Below the pieces are notes generated by a model. The model had not been told where the DNA came from, searched no databases, and worked only from the letters and a program-made list of their open reading frames with translations. From Angiostrongylus vasorum (lineage: Eukaryota > Nematoda > Chromadorea > Rhabditida > Metastrongylidae), in the NCBI GenBank assembly GCA_018806985.1, contig JADANN010000414.1:496001-560000 (forward strand): 64,000 nt of DNA, in the 5' to 3' direction. The number at the start of each line of letters is the position of its first letter. Position 1 is the stretch's first letter. The position numbers and the translations under genes were made by a program. This document shows positions 30,541-44,400 of this stretch, piece by piece.

Positions 30541-31000
30541 TTTGACGGCTCAACTCCGTGGTTGGACAAGACGTTAACTTGTGAAAATGCGAGTCAGTGT
30601 GTTGATGAAGACTGTTCTTTTAATGTTCGAGTCTCGTCTTATCTGGACCAGGAGTTTCACGACTCTGCTCCGACGAAATACCATGTTGGGTTCCCAGGAT
30701 CGACTTTCTATTAACCTCGGCATAGGAATATGAATGCCTCGTTTTCTTGTTCAGCAATCGCGAGGTTGTTAAACAGCTTGCATTTACATCCATAGAAAAA
30801 CACAATACAACAGTAGCTGAAGTTTCGGCAGTATCACCTTCTTCAGAGCCTGAAAGGGTATACTGATATACAATTTACTAGGTAAATGGAATTTTTACAA
30901 AAAATGGAATTTTTTACAAACGCTTTAATAACACTTGCAAAAAGACGAAAAGCCCTCTATGGTAATTACGTGACTTCCAATGGAAGGGTTTGTTTGCGGT
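30540..31000 (-). mobile_element. PLE terminal region with hammerhead-like motif
   Basis: 30816-31000 closely matches 7749-7935 (gggtatactgatatacaatt, then taacacttgcaaaaagacg). The upstream tail tctattaacctcggcat matches the tail of the PLE at 9071-9123. The hammerhead-like motif (30816-30850, minus) has GAAAC followed by TTC instead of GTC, so stem III is broken. Confidence 0.65.
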
Positions 31001-31077
31001 TGTTTCTTGAAGCTGAGACATGTGAATTACTCAAAAGATTTTCGAATTTTCGTTGTAAGGTTATTTTGGCATTAGAC

Positions 31078-31580
31078 CTAATAAAATCGCATATCAATAT
31101 TGACCCTACCAACTATTCTCGTCCAAAGGCGATCCTCCAGATACAAAGCACAAAAATGTCCCTTCGTCGCACACTTCTTCATTCTGGCTAACATCTCGTT
31201 CTGCTTGCTTCGTAGTGCAGCTCGAACTAGTTTCATTTCGATGTCTCGTACTTGTTGGCTGTCCTCTGGTTGACCGCATATCTCGTGAAGTCGCTTGTTG
31301 GGTTTCATAGAAAGGAACCGATGGAATGGCATAACTAATCTCCTTAGTTTCAAATGAGAGCATATGGACGTGGTTAATGAAGAAATCAGAGTGGTAATGA
31401 TCTTCTCGATTTCCTTTCAGAAAGCCCGTAATTGTTCTGTTTGGCAGTAGGAGTGCGATGTCTTGGCTCCATAATTGGTAAAATTTTTGCGGGATTGCTA
31501 ATGCTGTTTGCAATCTCTGCAGAATCAGCTGTTACCGTTACTGTTCTCTCTTTAAGATCTTTTATTACATTTCTGCACAT
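31078..31580 (-). pseudogene. Frameshifted protein remnant, probably element-derived
   Basis: Two overlapping minus frames read as one damaged protein: FFINHVHMLSFETKEISYAI, then after a frame change KPNKRLHEICGQPEDSQQ and ALRSKQNEMLARMKKC. It lies next to the PLE terminal region, so an element origin is likely, but I recognise no domain. Confidence 0.35.
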
Positions 31581-31599
31581 TTCTTTATGGATACTACTG

Positions 31600-32700
31600 C
31601 AGTAATTGGTGAGATAAGTTCTTTATAACGATGATGACAAATTGGGAAGAAAGTTGTCACTTACAAGTATGGTTTCTTCATTACTTTAGTAACAGTTGTT
31701 TCAATTGGCTGTTAGTACGTGATCAGCACTAGATCACCAGTGAAATACGGATGATGAGGTTGTGGTCTGAGACATTCACTCCCACGTCGTTGCACCATAG
31801 CATAGTTTATGCTTTAGACAGAGAGTTCAAGAGGCCGTACCAGATTATGGATTTGATTTTAGGGACTAAAAATTCTGAAAGTAATGAAGAATGGCCACAA
31901 TTCCAACAAATGTGAGATAGAGTGACGTTCCACTCAAAGATTCAGTATGGTCGGTCATATGTTAAAATTACAAGAAATGCTGCAACTCAGTAAAATTATG
32001 ATTGTTAAAACAAATTTCATAACTGGTTAATTCAGTTCCGCTTAAAACGCACAAGGCCCTGGTTCGACTCTGCACATCGCCATCTAAGCCTCGTGTCCTT
32101 CCTGCATGAGAGAAGCACCTTCGGATCTATTAGGAAAACCGCAGTCTCGCTATACCAGGATTCCAAAGGAATCAATTCGATCGCTGTTCAACGTTATTCA
32201 TTGAAAGGATCAGGAATCCTCAGGCAAAACAGCTGAATCCACACGCAAAGCGTTACAAGCTACATGAATGATGGAAATGAGGAAACGAATAGAATGGAAG
32301 AACTCCTAGAATCAAAAAAATATGTAGGTATCGAGTAATGTAAAGAAAAAGTTTACTTTCACATACATAACAGGAAATCCTTTTCGGGATACGCAGACGA
32401 CTCATAAAAGACACCATGCAGGATCGATCGGGATCTCGAGATTTTCGCCAACTAACGTAAAAGCTTTCCTACTCTATCCAGACCAAAACTACAAAATTGG
32501 AGTTGAACATTTGAGTTCTAAAGGGAACAAATGCGAACAAAACTTCACAAAACTGTTGCATTTCTTTAAAGCGATGGAGCGCAGTCTTCTCTGTTATGTG
32601 AAGTTCTCGAGTTCACACGTCTTCTAGTCATAGAAAATTAGTTGAAACTAGCGAAAAAGCGACATCATCCATGACAGGAACACATAAAGATCAACGATTT
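31600..32700. other. Intergenic, only a small family C scrap
   Basis: gaggaaacgaatagaatgg near 32280 is a short piece of family C. Otherwise no structure was seen. Confidence 0.35.
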
Positions 32701-33251
32701 TCTTCCCAGTTCAATCCGGGTGACGAATGATTGCTGATGGCACCTATAGGTCAATAACACGACTGAGAGAAAGGCAAAACAAAGAACTCCCATGGTGTGA
32801 TGGTGAACGCATTAGCCCTCGGAAAGGGTAACAGCGTGTTCAAGCCCCACCGCAGACACCTGCAGGCCGTGGTTTTGCAAATACCTCAGCATCGTTGTGG
32901 TTATACTTCATACCATACCCTGCCATGAAAAAAATGAACAGGCAGGAAATAAAAGATGTTTAAATCCTAGCATCTGTCTCAAATACTTGTACTGTTTATA
33001 AGTAGACTGAGAGAAAGGCAAAACAAAAGAACTCCCATGGTGTGATGGTGAACGCATTAGCCCCTCGGAAAGGGTAACAGCGTGTTCAAGCCCCACCGCA
33101 GACACCTGCAGGGCCGTGGTTTTGCAAATACCTCAGCATCGTTGTGGTTATACTTCATACCATACCCTGCCATGAAAAAATGAACAGGCAGGAAATAAAA
33201 GATGTTTAAATCCTAGCATCTGTCTCAAATACTTGTACTGTTTATAAGTAG
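32700..33251 (+). repeat. Family D SINE with a 244-bp tandem duplication
   Basis: The segment starting gactgagagaaaggcaaaac at 32761 is repeated at 33005, and the copies run to about 33251. The only differences I see are single-base homopolymer length changes (4 sites). Confidence 0.8.
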
Positions 33252-33789
33252 TCCACACTCCACAGAACATTCTTTATTGCTAGAACAACCTCATCATCAT
33301 TATCATATTCTTGCACTGTGGTCGTCTAAATTCTTACGATGTTGTAGTTATAGTAATATTGCTACATGAACAGTATTTCCTAGTTATATCTCAGACCCTC
33401 ATAAACCTGCTGCATAATGCTCTACATCATTGTTAGTGCAATTTGTTAGCTACACCACTATTACCCACTAAACGTGTTTGCCATATAATTCGTTGTACCT
33501 AAATTTCCAATCTCATTCCATGGGCGTAGAAATGTGTATAAACTGCTTAGTTATCCAAGTTTGAAGTCTGTCATATCGTTTCGAGTCAAGACGACCCGCG
33601 TGATGGAACCGTCACATACAACCAACCAGAACTTCATTCCAGTGAGCCAACATCGGCCAACATGAATTGATATTAAATCAATTCGTTTCTGAACCTAAAT
33701 TCTACCACACCGAGGTTCCTTGCTCTACTTACTGTATCCAATCGGTAGTTTAACTTTTGTGGGTGTCGCGCTAGACATCTTACCTTCAT

Positions 33790-34130
33790 CCATTAACACA
33801 TTCGCTACTACGTCCAACTTTTTCGTTGTGTGCCGATGGAAAGAGGCCCAATTTTTGGCCGACTCGCTCTGACACCTGTAGAGGTTACGCCTGCCACCAT
33901 AGCCCACAATTTGGAAGCTACGCCCGATTCCCACTACGTAATTGGGCTTTTCTGTGTTTTGAAAGAATTTCTACGCTTCTCTTATCATATATGCTCCCTG
34001 TTCTTATACAAACCCATGTTTTTAGCGCATTTACGACGACTCCTCTGTGCCAAGAAAACAAAAAGACAGCCACTATGCAACCATATGTTGTCAGCATTTA
34101 ATGAAGTACTATAAGTTCAGCAAGGAATAT
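33790..34130 (+). repeat. Family E dispersed repeat
   Basis: The inverted counterpart of 22930-23310 without the microsatellite. It holds two overlapping open frames that I treat as repeat shadows. Confidence 0.55.
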
Positions 34131-34824
34131 TACGTGTTTACCTCTTAGTTTTTACCTCTTAGTTTTGATATACTGTGATTCCAAGCCATAACCAAAGGAC
34201 ACCACATATGTTGGAAATTTGGAGATTATCAATTAAGTAATAAGTATTGAAATTGCAATTGAATTAAATGGATTGCTTATCAAAAATGACGCTGGAAACT
34301 ACATGCCATGCCTGTTCTTATATTAGTTTCGACAATGTTCTGATAAATATTGAAGTTGAGGAGTTGCGAAGTTAACATTTCTATGGAACAAACTTTGGTC
34401 TGCCGTCCCACAGTTACGATTGAATGCTAAACATAGTGAATCTGTATTATGTCTATACCTTGATGTACGGGATAGCAAAACCTACTTGCCAAACTTGGCT
34501 ACTCTGATTTCACCGCGAGCGGTTCTTGTGGTGGTATTCATCTGTATGGCGCAATTATTAATTTGTTGCAGGTGTGACTACTCTGTTCCACGTCAAATGT
34601 GCTGATTATTTGGTTTTACAAATTCAAGGATCCAATTCGATTACATCAAATGAATTTCAAAAGCGCTCTATAAGTTCTTAAAGATGGTAACAAAGGCAAC
34701 TATCTCATCGTATTTTTCTGCTACGTTCAAACCATACAGCTGAGTTGACACTAGCAATTTATTAGGTGAACTACTGTTACTGCGTATTCACTCCTTTCAT
34801 ACGCTAACGCGACATCAACCATTC

Positions 34825-35292
34825 TGCGTTGTACTGTTTAAGAGTGTTAAATATCTCTTCGCCTACTTTCATACTGAAGTTCCGACGTGGACTCTCAAAG
34901 CGCGTTTCATTGATATGACTTCGCGGCATGTATCTTTGAAAATATTCTATGCTTTGCCTTCTCTGTTTTCTATTTTTAAAACATAGAATTTTTGCAATTT
35001 GAACTTTCACGTCAGACCATTATTTCAATCTTAAAGCTTAATGGTTTCGGCTTTCGGCAGTGATCAACTCGTGAGGGGTGTGCCATGCACTCCACTTCGT
35101 CAAGCATCGTTAGAGGTGACCGAGTGCATACCTGACTTATGCACTGACTCCCTGTAGTCTATCAATGCATCAAATCAATGCTGATTTCCCCCCAGACAAC
35201 TCTGGTACCAATCTACCTACACCGGAGGGGCTTGGTGGGCATTGGGCGCACTATATCGATAAGATTATGCTAAAACCCACTGCTCCACGCAA
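34825..35292 (-). repeat. Composite repeat: open ORF fragment plus family B SINE
   Basis: The second copy of the 28940-29385 composite. Here the minus frame 35010-34804 is open for 68 codons (SIEYFQRYMPRSHINETRFE, then SPRRNFSMKVGEEIFNTLKQ). It is followed by a family B copy at 35030-35292. Confidence 0.6.
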
Positions 35293-35439
35293 ATGGGAAA
35301 ACGAATTTAAAGCTTCAACATAGTCAAGGATTACTTAGTAGACGCGAAAAGTGATGAACAAGAACCGCTGGCAAATTGCTCGCACGGGATGTTAAGTTTA
35401 CACCAGCAATATAATAAGTAATTTTTCCATTGCGATTTC

Positions 35440-35831
35440 ACTTACTTAGTTGACTTCATACTTCGATGGCCCGTCCACACTGGTTTTGCGGGCCCGTCAT
35501 AATCTCCATTTTTCGGAGATTTCCTGGTTAAGCCATTGTGGTTCCCTGGAATCCCGAGGACAGCCTGGCCAAAGTCCGTCCCAGGTCGTCACCATGACAG
35601 GCAGTCCCAGCCCTTGTGGATCAGAGGGAGATTTGTCACCATGCGACTTTGATACGAAGACGGTGGTGGATCCTGGTAATGGTTTACTCTTAGCTACGCT
35701 TCCTGATGGAAATGCCTGACTCCTTCTCAGCTTGGGAGCCCCTGCCAAGGGGTGAATCCCTTGCTGTACATCGCATTCCGACACGCAGGAACAGCTGCCA
35801 GCCACCACGAGACGGTACACCGTTGGTAGGT
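35440..35831 (-). repeat. Family A repeat
   Basis: A full-length minus copy, from acttacttagt to accgttggtagg. Confidence 0.8.
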
Positions 35832-38442
35832 TAGGCCACGGCGATTTTAGAAGAAAATATGGCAGTCCTCGTATTTTTATAGGGAGCAGCCCTATTCGAC
35901 CATCTTGCACACGACAGGGAAAAATGAACAATCCGTTCGTGTTTATTCAAGTCACTCAACGAAGAAGGGTACGACTTGTTAAAACTTGGCTCATCGAACA
36001 GAATCATTTTTTATCTGTTACCAAATAATGAACACAAATTACATTATAGTTCTCAACAGGAACAAATCTCCACCGTCACTACATCCAAGCTCCAACTACT
36101 GTTTACATTTACGTATAGTTTTAAGGCAGCTTCACTTCACCTTCGTGTTACCAAGAATTCTGTTAGGAACTAATTTCCAGATAAAAACGACAGTTCTAGT
36201 TACTTTTCCTTAATATGGAAGTATGAATACTTCTGGTACACTTATTTCTTCTTACCAGTATTTGTCATGGTTTAGGTAGTCGCTCAACCTCAGAATTAGA
36301 TCAAGAGTAGTTTCTCTGTTTAAGAACGACGGCTGTACAACTTAATGTGATTAAACATCCTATCAATGGAAAGTGCTGCTGGTCCCACACTTTAGTCAGG
36401 CTCTCCATCTCAATGCCCTGCCTTCTGCTTTCCGTAGGTCACTCTACATAGAACAGTCGTCAATTCTTTTGCATGCATACATTTGCAAGCGGCACAACAG
36501 TTCGATGTTGTGCTTCAACGAGTTTCATAGAGCGAGGCATTTCTTTTAAAGAATTGGAATAAAAACTATTGCATTTGACTCAGTATGGGATTTACAATAG
36601 CTTTTGTTAAAACACCCCAAGTTCACTTCACAAATGCAAATTCCAGAGAACAATTCAGTTCTGAAATAATCAAGAGATAAGGATTTTTCCAATCTCCAGG
36701 TAACTCGACCTTACCCATCCATAACGACATTCACACATAGTTGAGAACTCTTCTTCACTATAAATATTCATCAAATACTTTCCATCATGAAAATTACAAC
36801 CATTATATATATCAACAAAATTGTCAAGCACATATCACGAACCATTGACGAAAGTCATTAGCATACGCAGTAGAGACAATTCATAATATACCCTAGTCAT
36901 TGACGATTCGATCAATATATAGAATCTTCTCAACTGGATATCGAATCATTGTGAATAGAACTACACACAACAGAGCACTTACAGAGATATGAACTAAAAT
37001 CTTATGATTCGACAAAATAAATAGAAGTTATCGGTCAGGATTGTAGAGCTGATAACCGGAGAGCACTTTTGAGTTTGACAGGCATGGTATTACAACGTGG
37101 TCTCACTTAGTGTTCTAGCTATACCGGATTCTCTGAAGACCACAGAAGAATAATGCTTGAGACAACATTCATCTATCTTCAAAGGCCAAGTCATGCTGTT
37201 AGACATTCTGACGAATTTTTAAGGAAAAGAAAAGTGACGACAATACGAAGAACGCCAAATTTTAAAGGAATTTTTTATAAAACTCGAGTTTGAATGGGTC
37301 TACATAGCCGTGACATAGATAATGGCGTCCCCCTCAAACATATTTCATGCACATATCTGGATGAAGAAACGACGAAGAGGATAGGATGTATGAAAACAAA
37401 TTGAAGCTAATGAATACCGAAAGAATAGTCTGTTTTATAGGAAGGAAAATATAAAAAATAAACGATAAGTATCGAGCAGTTTGCGCAGGATGTACTCGTC
37501 GACATATCGAGTTAGGCTTGGATTGTACACAGTAAATAAATCGCATAATAAGACATCAGAGTGGCCCGCATTCTACCGGATTTTCCGCGACGACCTCTTT
37601 CCATGAATACTTAAAAACTCAAAAAGAAAGAAAAAGAAGGAGAAGAGGTTCATGAGCATTTGGTATTTGGATTATGTGGGATAAAGAAACAGAGGATTCC
37701 GGAGGTGATATTACAGCTTTGATTACAACAGAACCATTGGTTTTCTTTCGGTATAAAAAACTTGTGAAAAAGAAACCAATAAAGACAGAGAAAGAAAAAG
37801 AGGTCAATATGATTACATTTTTGGTGGTGCAATAACTCCCGCAAAAGTTGTATCACAAAGATTAATAAGTGAGAGGTAAAAGATGATTTCAACGACCACT
37901 CTAGCGAAAATAAGGAAAAAACGACTAAAAGAGCGAAAATCACGCATGAGAGTGAAGACCTGGACCATACGTTGATATTTGTTTAAAAAAAAAAAACGAG
38001 CTCAAGCAATCGTATGAGGTCTAGAACAAAACCTTGTCAACATTATAATATCCATGTCATTACAAACTTAACTGAATTAACATAGCTAAGAGCGCTGTTT
38101 TTGCGTTCTCATCGGACAAGAGTCGTTTCCAAAGAACTTTCAGCACATTTGCTTCAATATCTGCGAACATTTATGAATTGAGGATAACCGCGCTTTAAAA
38201 AGATCACAATCGGCTGGAACCAACGTTTGCTTGAAAATCGGGCCACATATGAGGTTTGAGACACTTGACGTGAGCGAAACAACAAAAAGAAACAAGAGAG
38301 GAATAAGAAAGAGATGGAATTCAGCATATACAGAGACTTACAATATGGAAAAACGTACTAACGAACAATGAATGATACACAAAAACGAGGAACTCAATAA
38401 TGAAGACCAGAAGGAATTGACAAGCCTGCAGAGAATTCCGAA
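35832..38442. other. Intergenic 3' flank of mdt-15
   Basis: AT-rich, with long purine runs at 37619-37990 that give low-complexity minus frames. No gene, conserved motif or repeat family was recognised. Confidence 0.4.
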
Positions 38443-41400
38443 TCAGGCAACAATTTGCTTGTGCTGTTTATTCGGAATGTAGTGTCCATTATGCACACCT
38501 TTCAGTCGCATCAGTTCTTGACATGCTGAGCGAAATGCACTATGGATGTGCGTTAACGAACGTGACGGTGCCACCGATAGACTACGTTCCAACATCTGAA
38601 CAATGAAAGGCAAGATTAAAAAGTCATTCCATTATAATTTCCCTCCTTTTTTATGAGTTTAACGCAATTCTACGAATTCACTAGAGAAAATTTCCACTGC
38701 GATCATGGTGGATTAAATGAACCCACGAAAAACCCTTCGAAATGAGATCAAAGGAAGTCGAGAAATATTCCCTTTAACATATTTCTTTTATATGTAATAA
38801 CCATCTAAAACTTTCAAGAATTAAAAGGAACAAAATAATACCGTAGACAACTGAGATGATATTTGAACGCCACGTGGAAACGAACGATCGAACTGAATAA
38901 CTGCAGGATCAAGAGGATAGGATGCAGGGACCAGAACTCGCAATGGTGGGCACAATAGCTAAAAAACAAAAAAAAATAACGAAAGAACAGTAAAAAAAAG
39001 AGCGTATATAAAAGGGAAGCACAACATTGCCAGTTGACGAAGATATTTGTGCATGTGACAAAATCACAACATAGGTGAAAAACAAAAAATCCACTTATTT
39101 ACATATAGGTGTGAAGATATAACCACATGCTAAGTAGTTTCTGAAGCTTTGAAATAACAGAACTCGCCAGGTCGGAATCAAAGCAAATAACTGCATCCGG
39201 GCTGTTACTGGATGCTGGCAAGCAGTCGGTGTCTACTCGCCACGGAAGTTCATTTAATTCACGTGACGCTGCTACTGACATCCGCCAGGGTTGACGAGTG
39301 TCGAATAAACAGTCGATCTGTGAAAAAGGAATACTGACACATTTTGAATGATAGCAACAGATATGAACTCATAAAAGGCCAAAAATAACTGTCTTCCGAC
39401 TCAAACAAAGGTACGTCGACAACCACTACAACCTAATGAGGTGCGTGCAGAGTAGTGGTTAGAGGTGCCCTTAAATACAGATAGGTTTAATCCCCTTGGC
39501 AAGAGAAGCTCAGTGGGCTCTGCTCTCTCTAGGGTCTCGTAAAGCATCATAACTTTCTTCCAGAATTTTCTTGAATAACTGTCACAATTGGATCGATGGG
39601 TCTTCCTGCAGTATGCTTGACATACCTAAGAATCCAGTCATTTACGGCTCTTGTTGATCGGTTGTCGTTCACAAGCACTACGTGTCCAGCTCACTTTATC
39701 TTTGACAGTTTATCGTATTGAACGGCGTCTTTGATTTCCGATCGTTGACGTAGGTGAAAACTTCGTGTCCTCTCTTTCACTTGCGTGATACAGGATAGTC
39801 CTAGCATCGTCTTTTCAACTGCGCTTTCAAATAACGCCTAATGATTTTTCACCTTGCTTAAGTGAAGACCTGGTTTTTGACGCATACGTCAAGGCAGGAA
39901 GAACCGTGCAGTCGAAAAGGTGAGCACGGAATTGTTCTTTATCCCTCCACTCTGAACGTGGAGACTGGCTATAGTCATGGGTAGCTTGCCAGTCTCTTCC
40001 AAATGGGGAGCTTCTTTGTTGCAAGTGACTCCCAGTTGTCTCCCAAATGCCTTCTTTTTACTTGATTTCAGACTTTTTGGCAATTGGCTCGTAGAATACA
40101 ATCTTCAAAAACGAGAACACACCCACGCACACTTGCAATAATAAGCCCTCGTAAATACCGACAGCATGTGCCAACTCGGTGCATCAGAAACAGGGAGTCC
40201 ATCTCCTGGATCCTCCTGCGTCTCAAGGAAGCAATGGTTGCTTTTGGACACCGACTAACCTCCTATCCGCCACCTGGGGATGCGCCACGTTGCCTCGCGA
40301 CTAACTGGCATGAGATCCCTCTGCGAGCGAGATCCGTTATATACCACATATTTTAGGAAACGAGAAATTAGTCTATGTATACCATGTGTAGAAAATTCTA
40401 GAGTTCTGGAACTGATGAACTCATTGAAGACACTCGTGATCTACCTTGATATCCGAAACATTTCTTCCAACGGAAGTTCCCAAAATACTGAAGCAGTGGA
40501 AGTCGGTAGACGAGAGGACCGCTAAGCATGGTAGATGAGGCACAGTTTTGTATGCCCAACTCGTTCAATCCTTATAGAGGCGATAGTGCGACATGTAGAC
40601 GTGTGTCACTGTTGAGAAGGATTGGTTCGTTTGTTGACCAAAGCAAGACGCAGGTGTCGACACTACTGTGCACTTCGTCCATTTGGACATACTTCTCTTC
40701 CGTAATTTTTTTCAGACGGATTGAGGAATCCGTGATGGGTTAAGATAGCAACCAGCCACCAAATGGTTAACATGACCTTCTTCTGATGCAGATTCGGCTT
40801 TGCGAAGTACTGTGAAATTTGCCTGCCGGTTATCATAGATGAACCATTTCTCATCGCACGTCAAAATACGACCGAGAAACAGGTTGCTATGGATGCGCAG
40901 AAGAAGGGCCGATGATAACTCAAAACGGCAATTTCTTTGATTGTCATTATTCATTTCGTGCGGTATATATCTATAAAGCCTCTTCGATCTCTAGATGCTT
41001 TGAAACAGTTGAGATTTTTATGCTGTTTTTCTTCAAATTGTCGAAAAACTGTGTGTATTTCCCTTCAATTTATCGTCGTAAATGGCGGAAGGACGTCACT
41101 CATCTCCAAGGTCAAAATGACCATGACGAAATCTTTCAAATGACTGTTGCATTGTGCGTTCGTTAACGCTTTCTTGGCCTCATACTTTATCAATGTTTAG
41201 AGCCGTTTGCGTTGCGCATTTGCAAGTCCGAATTTGTGGAGGTGGATTTGTCGGAACTGATAATATGACATCTAAAACCTTGAGAACTTGACAAAAGGCA
41301 TATAAATATTGAATTGAATCATACCAAGCGAAAGGGCATAAGATGAGCTTTGCCGCGATGTATAATTGCGCAATAGTCGAAAAAAACTGCCGCTACAAAA

Positions 41401-44400
41401 AGATACACAGGAGAAATAAAATTAAAAATTCGACTTTGATTTTCGAACAACCTAGTGTTTCATACAATACAACAATAATATAGTCATATATATAATGTCA
41501 CTTTTCTTCACTTATCGTTAAGAATTCAGCACTTCCATGTGATTCATTGTCTTGCATGTTATTCACAGAAAGCCTTCGAATTGATGCAGGTTAGGGCTAC
41601 CACATGAGTGTTTTGTTTACTTCATGTCGTTGAATGCTGGTTAAGTTAATTCTTCCTAGAATCTCCGGATAGCTCTGACAAACGTCTTCACTTCTATATC
41701 ACAGTAAGTCATCAAGTTTTTATGACAAGTAGGAGTTTTTCCCAAACATGTACGCTGCTAATTAGTTCGACATGGAGGGACGAAATTGGTTAGTTCATGC
41801 GGGCCAAACCGGTAACTCTAACCACTACGTTCACCACGCCTCTCAAATACTCTAGTTATAGAAAAACAAGCACTGTTGTAAATTCACTGATAGAATTATA
41901 AGCTAACTTAATTTTTTTATAAACATAAAAATCGCGATCGGGTAGAGAATATCGCTCTCACAAGTCTCCTTTTTCATTGCATACAAAAAAATAGCCATGA
42001 TACGATGAAAATATTACAAAAAAAAGTGAAGGAAAAAAAAGAAAAGAACCTTAATACGGATGCTTTCGTTTTCGGATGAATCTGTCGCTTTATCCAGTGA
42101 GGCACCCTCATCTGAAAACATTCACATCATAACAACCGAACTTAAAAAACAGCGTTTAAAGACCTACTAACAGAGAGTTTATAACAACCTATTTTCTCAA
42201 TCTTTGTGTCAATTCCCGAATCATTAAAATCCGATGACGGTGGACGTTTCAGTGAAGATGAGGCACTTGTTGACATTACTGCACCGGTACCTTTTAAATC
42301 GTCATCCTCACTGTTACAAAGATTTGCTAAGTGTTCCGGCACCCTGAAACATCGGTAAAACATGCAATTAAAACCAACCAAACTTGAACTAAACGAATTG
42401 AAGGATTGAAAAAATAAGTATAGAAATAACAAAAGGAGAAGAACGTAAAGGAGGTAAAACGTAAGGTAACAATGGTACATTATATTGGTAGCTTCCCCTA
42501 CACTTACTTAATCATCATGTGTCGAACCGACCGCCATGGGTCGAGAACAGCCTGGGGTGTCGACTGTGACGTCAAAGCTTGAGAATCCTCTACAGTGACA
42601 AATATTGGAGAACGACCCTCGGCTTCGATTTGTCGCATTGTCTCGATAACAGGGAACGTCAGACTAGAGCGCTCAACAATCGTACGCACATTTCCAGCTA
42701 TCTTTTCAAGCAGTGACTGCGAAACCCTTCTTTTTCGATCAAGAATCTCCATTAACCGGTCAAATCCTGTAGGCTTCGGACTGTTGTCTAGGTCACATCG
42801 ATCTCCAATACGTTTTAGCTTCTCATAATACTGTTCTTTCAGACTTTCGACCTAAAATATTCAGAAACGCAATGCTGAAACGTTAAAAAAAAAGTTGCCT
42901 AATTTCAACGCTCTACAACAACACTTCGGTATTAATAGAAAAGATGTGAGTGAATGGATGCTGAATATGAAAAGAGTTGAAATAATGACTTACTAAATCA
43001 TTATACTCCTTCGTGTTTTCTTCTTGACTAGAAACAGATGCTGGTTGCTGGCTACTCGGTCCTACACTACCCGGTTGTACAGAAGAGGGATTCTCTACAA
43101 AATATCTCATAGGGTGAAATTCAAAAACGTACTAACACATGTAAATGACAATTCCACGATTAGTGGAGTATTTCAGTTCAGAATCTGATGGAGTTATAGA
43201 CAACTTGCTCTATTGCATTAACCATGTGTATGAAGGCCCTAATAGCGTAGTGGTAACAGGCGAGCTACAACACACATTTAGTCGTTGGTTCGACCCCGCG
43301 CCCGGGCTCACGATGCCCTCTATCCCTCCGAGGTCGGCGAATTAGTACGACTTATCTGCAAGGGTAGCAGCAACGAAGTGCTTCATCGGTATGCTAACGC
43401 AAGCCATTGTATATGCTAGATATGAATTCAACCACCTATAAAGATGCTTACTGAAGTCGAATTCATGGTGCATCCCCCCAGGAATCAATTAACACCAACA
43501 ATTTTGTCCTCAGTATATTAACCACATGTGTAACCTTTATATAATGCACCTCCAAATCCAAATATGTTTACAATTGAAGCTTCGAGAAAACGTAACGAAA
43601 TTTACGTTCCTAAAATTCCCTAAGAAAGAATGGCAACTACAAACAATCGAAACGCTGGGCAAAATGACGTTCTTTTGCTGGACGAAATTCCGCTGGTCTA
43701 TTTGATGTCGTGCTCGAAATTCGAGTGTTTAAGGTATAAAGTGGGAAAGGTATATGATATGGGCTCCAGAAAATCAGAATTTAATGCTGCTAGAATAACA
43801 GAAGCTTTATCATACAGGAAAGCATTTGTAGACCATAGCAGTTTTTACTGCAACTAATAAATGTGATTGCAAGCTAAAATAAGTTAGTCTAAAGTTGAAA
43901 ACGGCATTATGTTCGAATGGTATGACTCCCGCAGAGATCATGTCGATGGGAACTGGTTTGTAAAAAAGCGATGTATGACAACATAGCATTGTTTTTGCTC
44001 TGATCCTTTAATGACGAGGTGTAGAAAATACTGCATTTCCCACACAGGAAATAGAACCAAAAAGATGCTTCAAAACGGAGATGAATGAAAGACAAAGTGC
44101 TAACTGACTTCGACATTGGTCCAGAACAAACAAAACTTCTGCAAGCTTTCTGTTCCTATTCGGAAGACAAATGACAAGTTAAGATAATTAAAACACTTAA
44201 CGTACGTGGAGTTGATGGCTGAATGCAAGTTACGGGAGAATTTGACATGCCTCCTGAACTCGGACCAACACTTGTCATATGTGGGGATCCAGCGGCCAAT
44301 TGATGTCCTCCAGCAAACGTCGAGTGGACCTTAACGTAGCTATTAGTGCCGGGTTCTCGAAATCAAAACCACTGAACGATGGAAATTGGTAGAATTTTAT

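Noticed and set aside
35497..35931. A 144-codon open frame on minus
   Set aside because: It lies within family A and its flank. Family A copies elsewhere have unrelated stops, so the frame is fortuitous.
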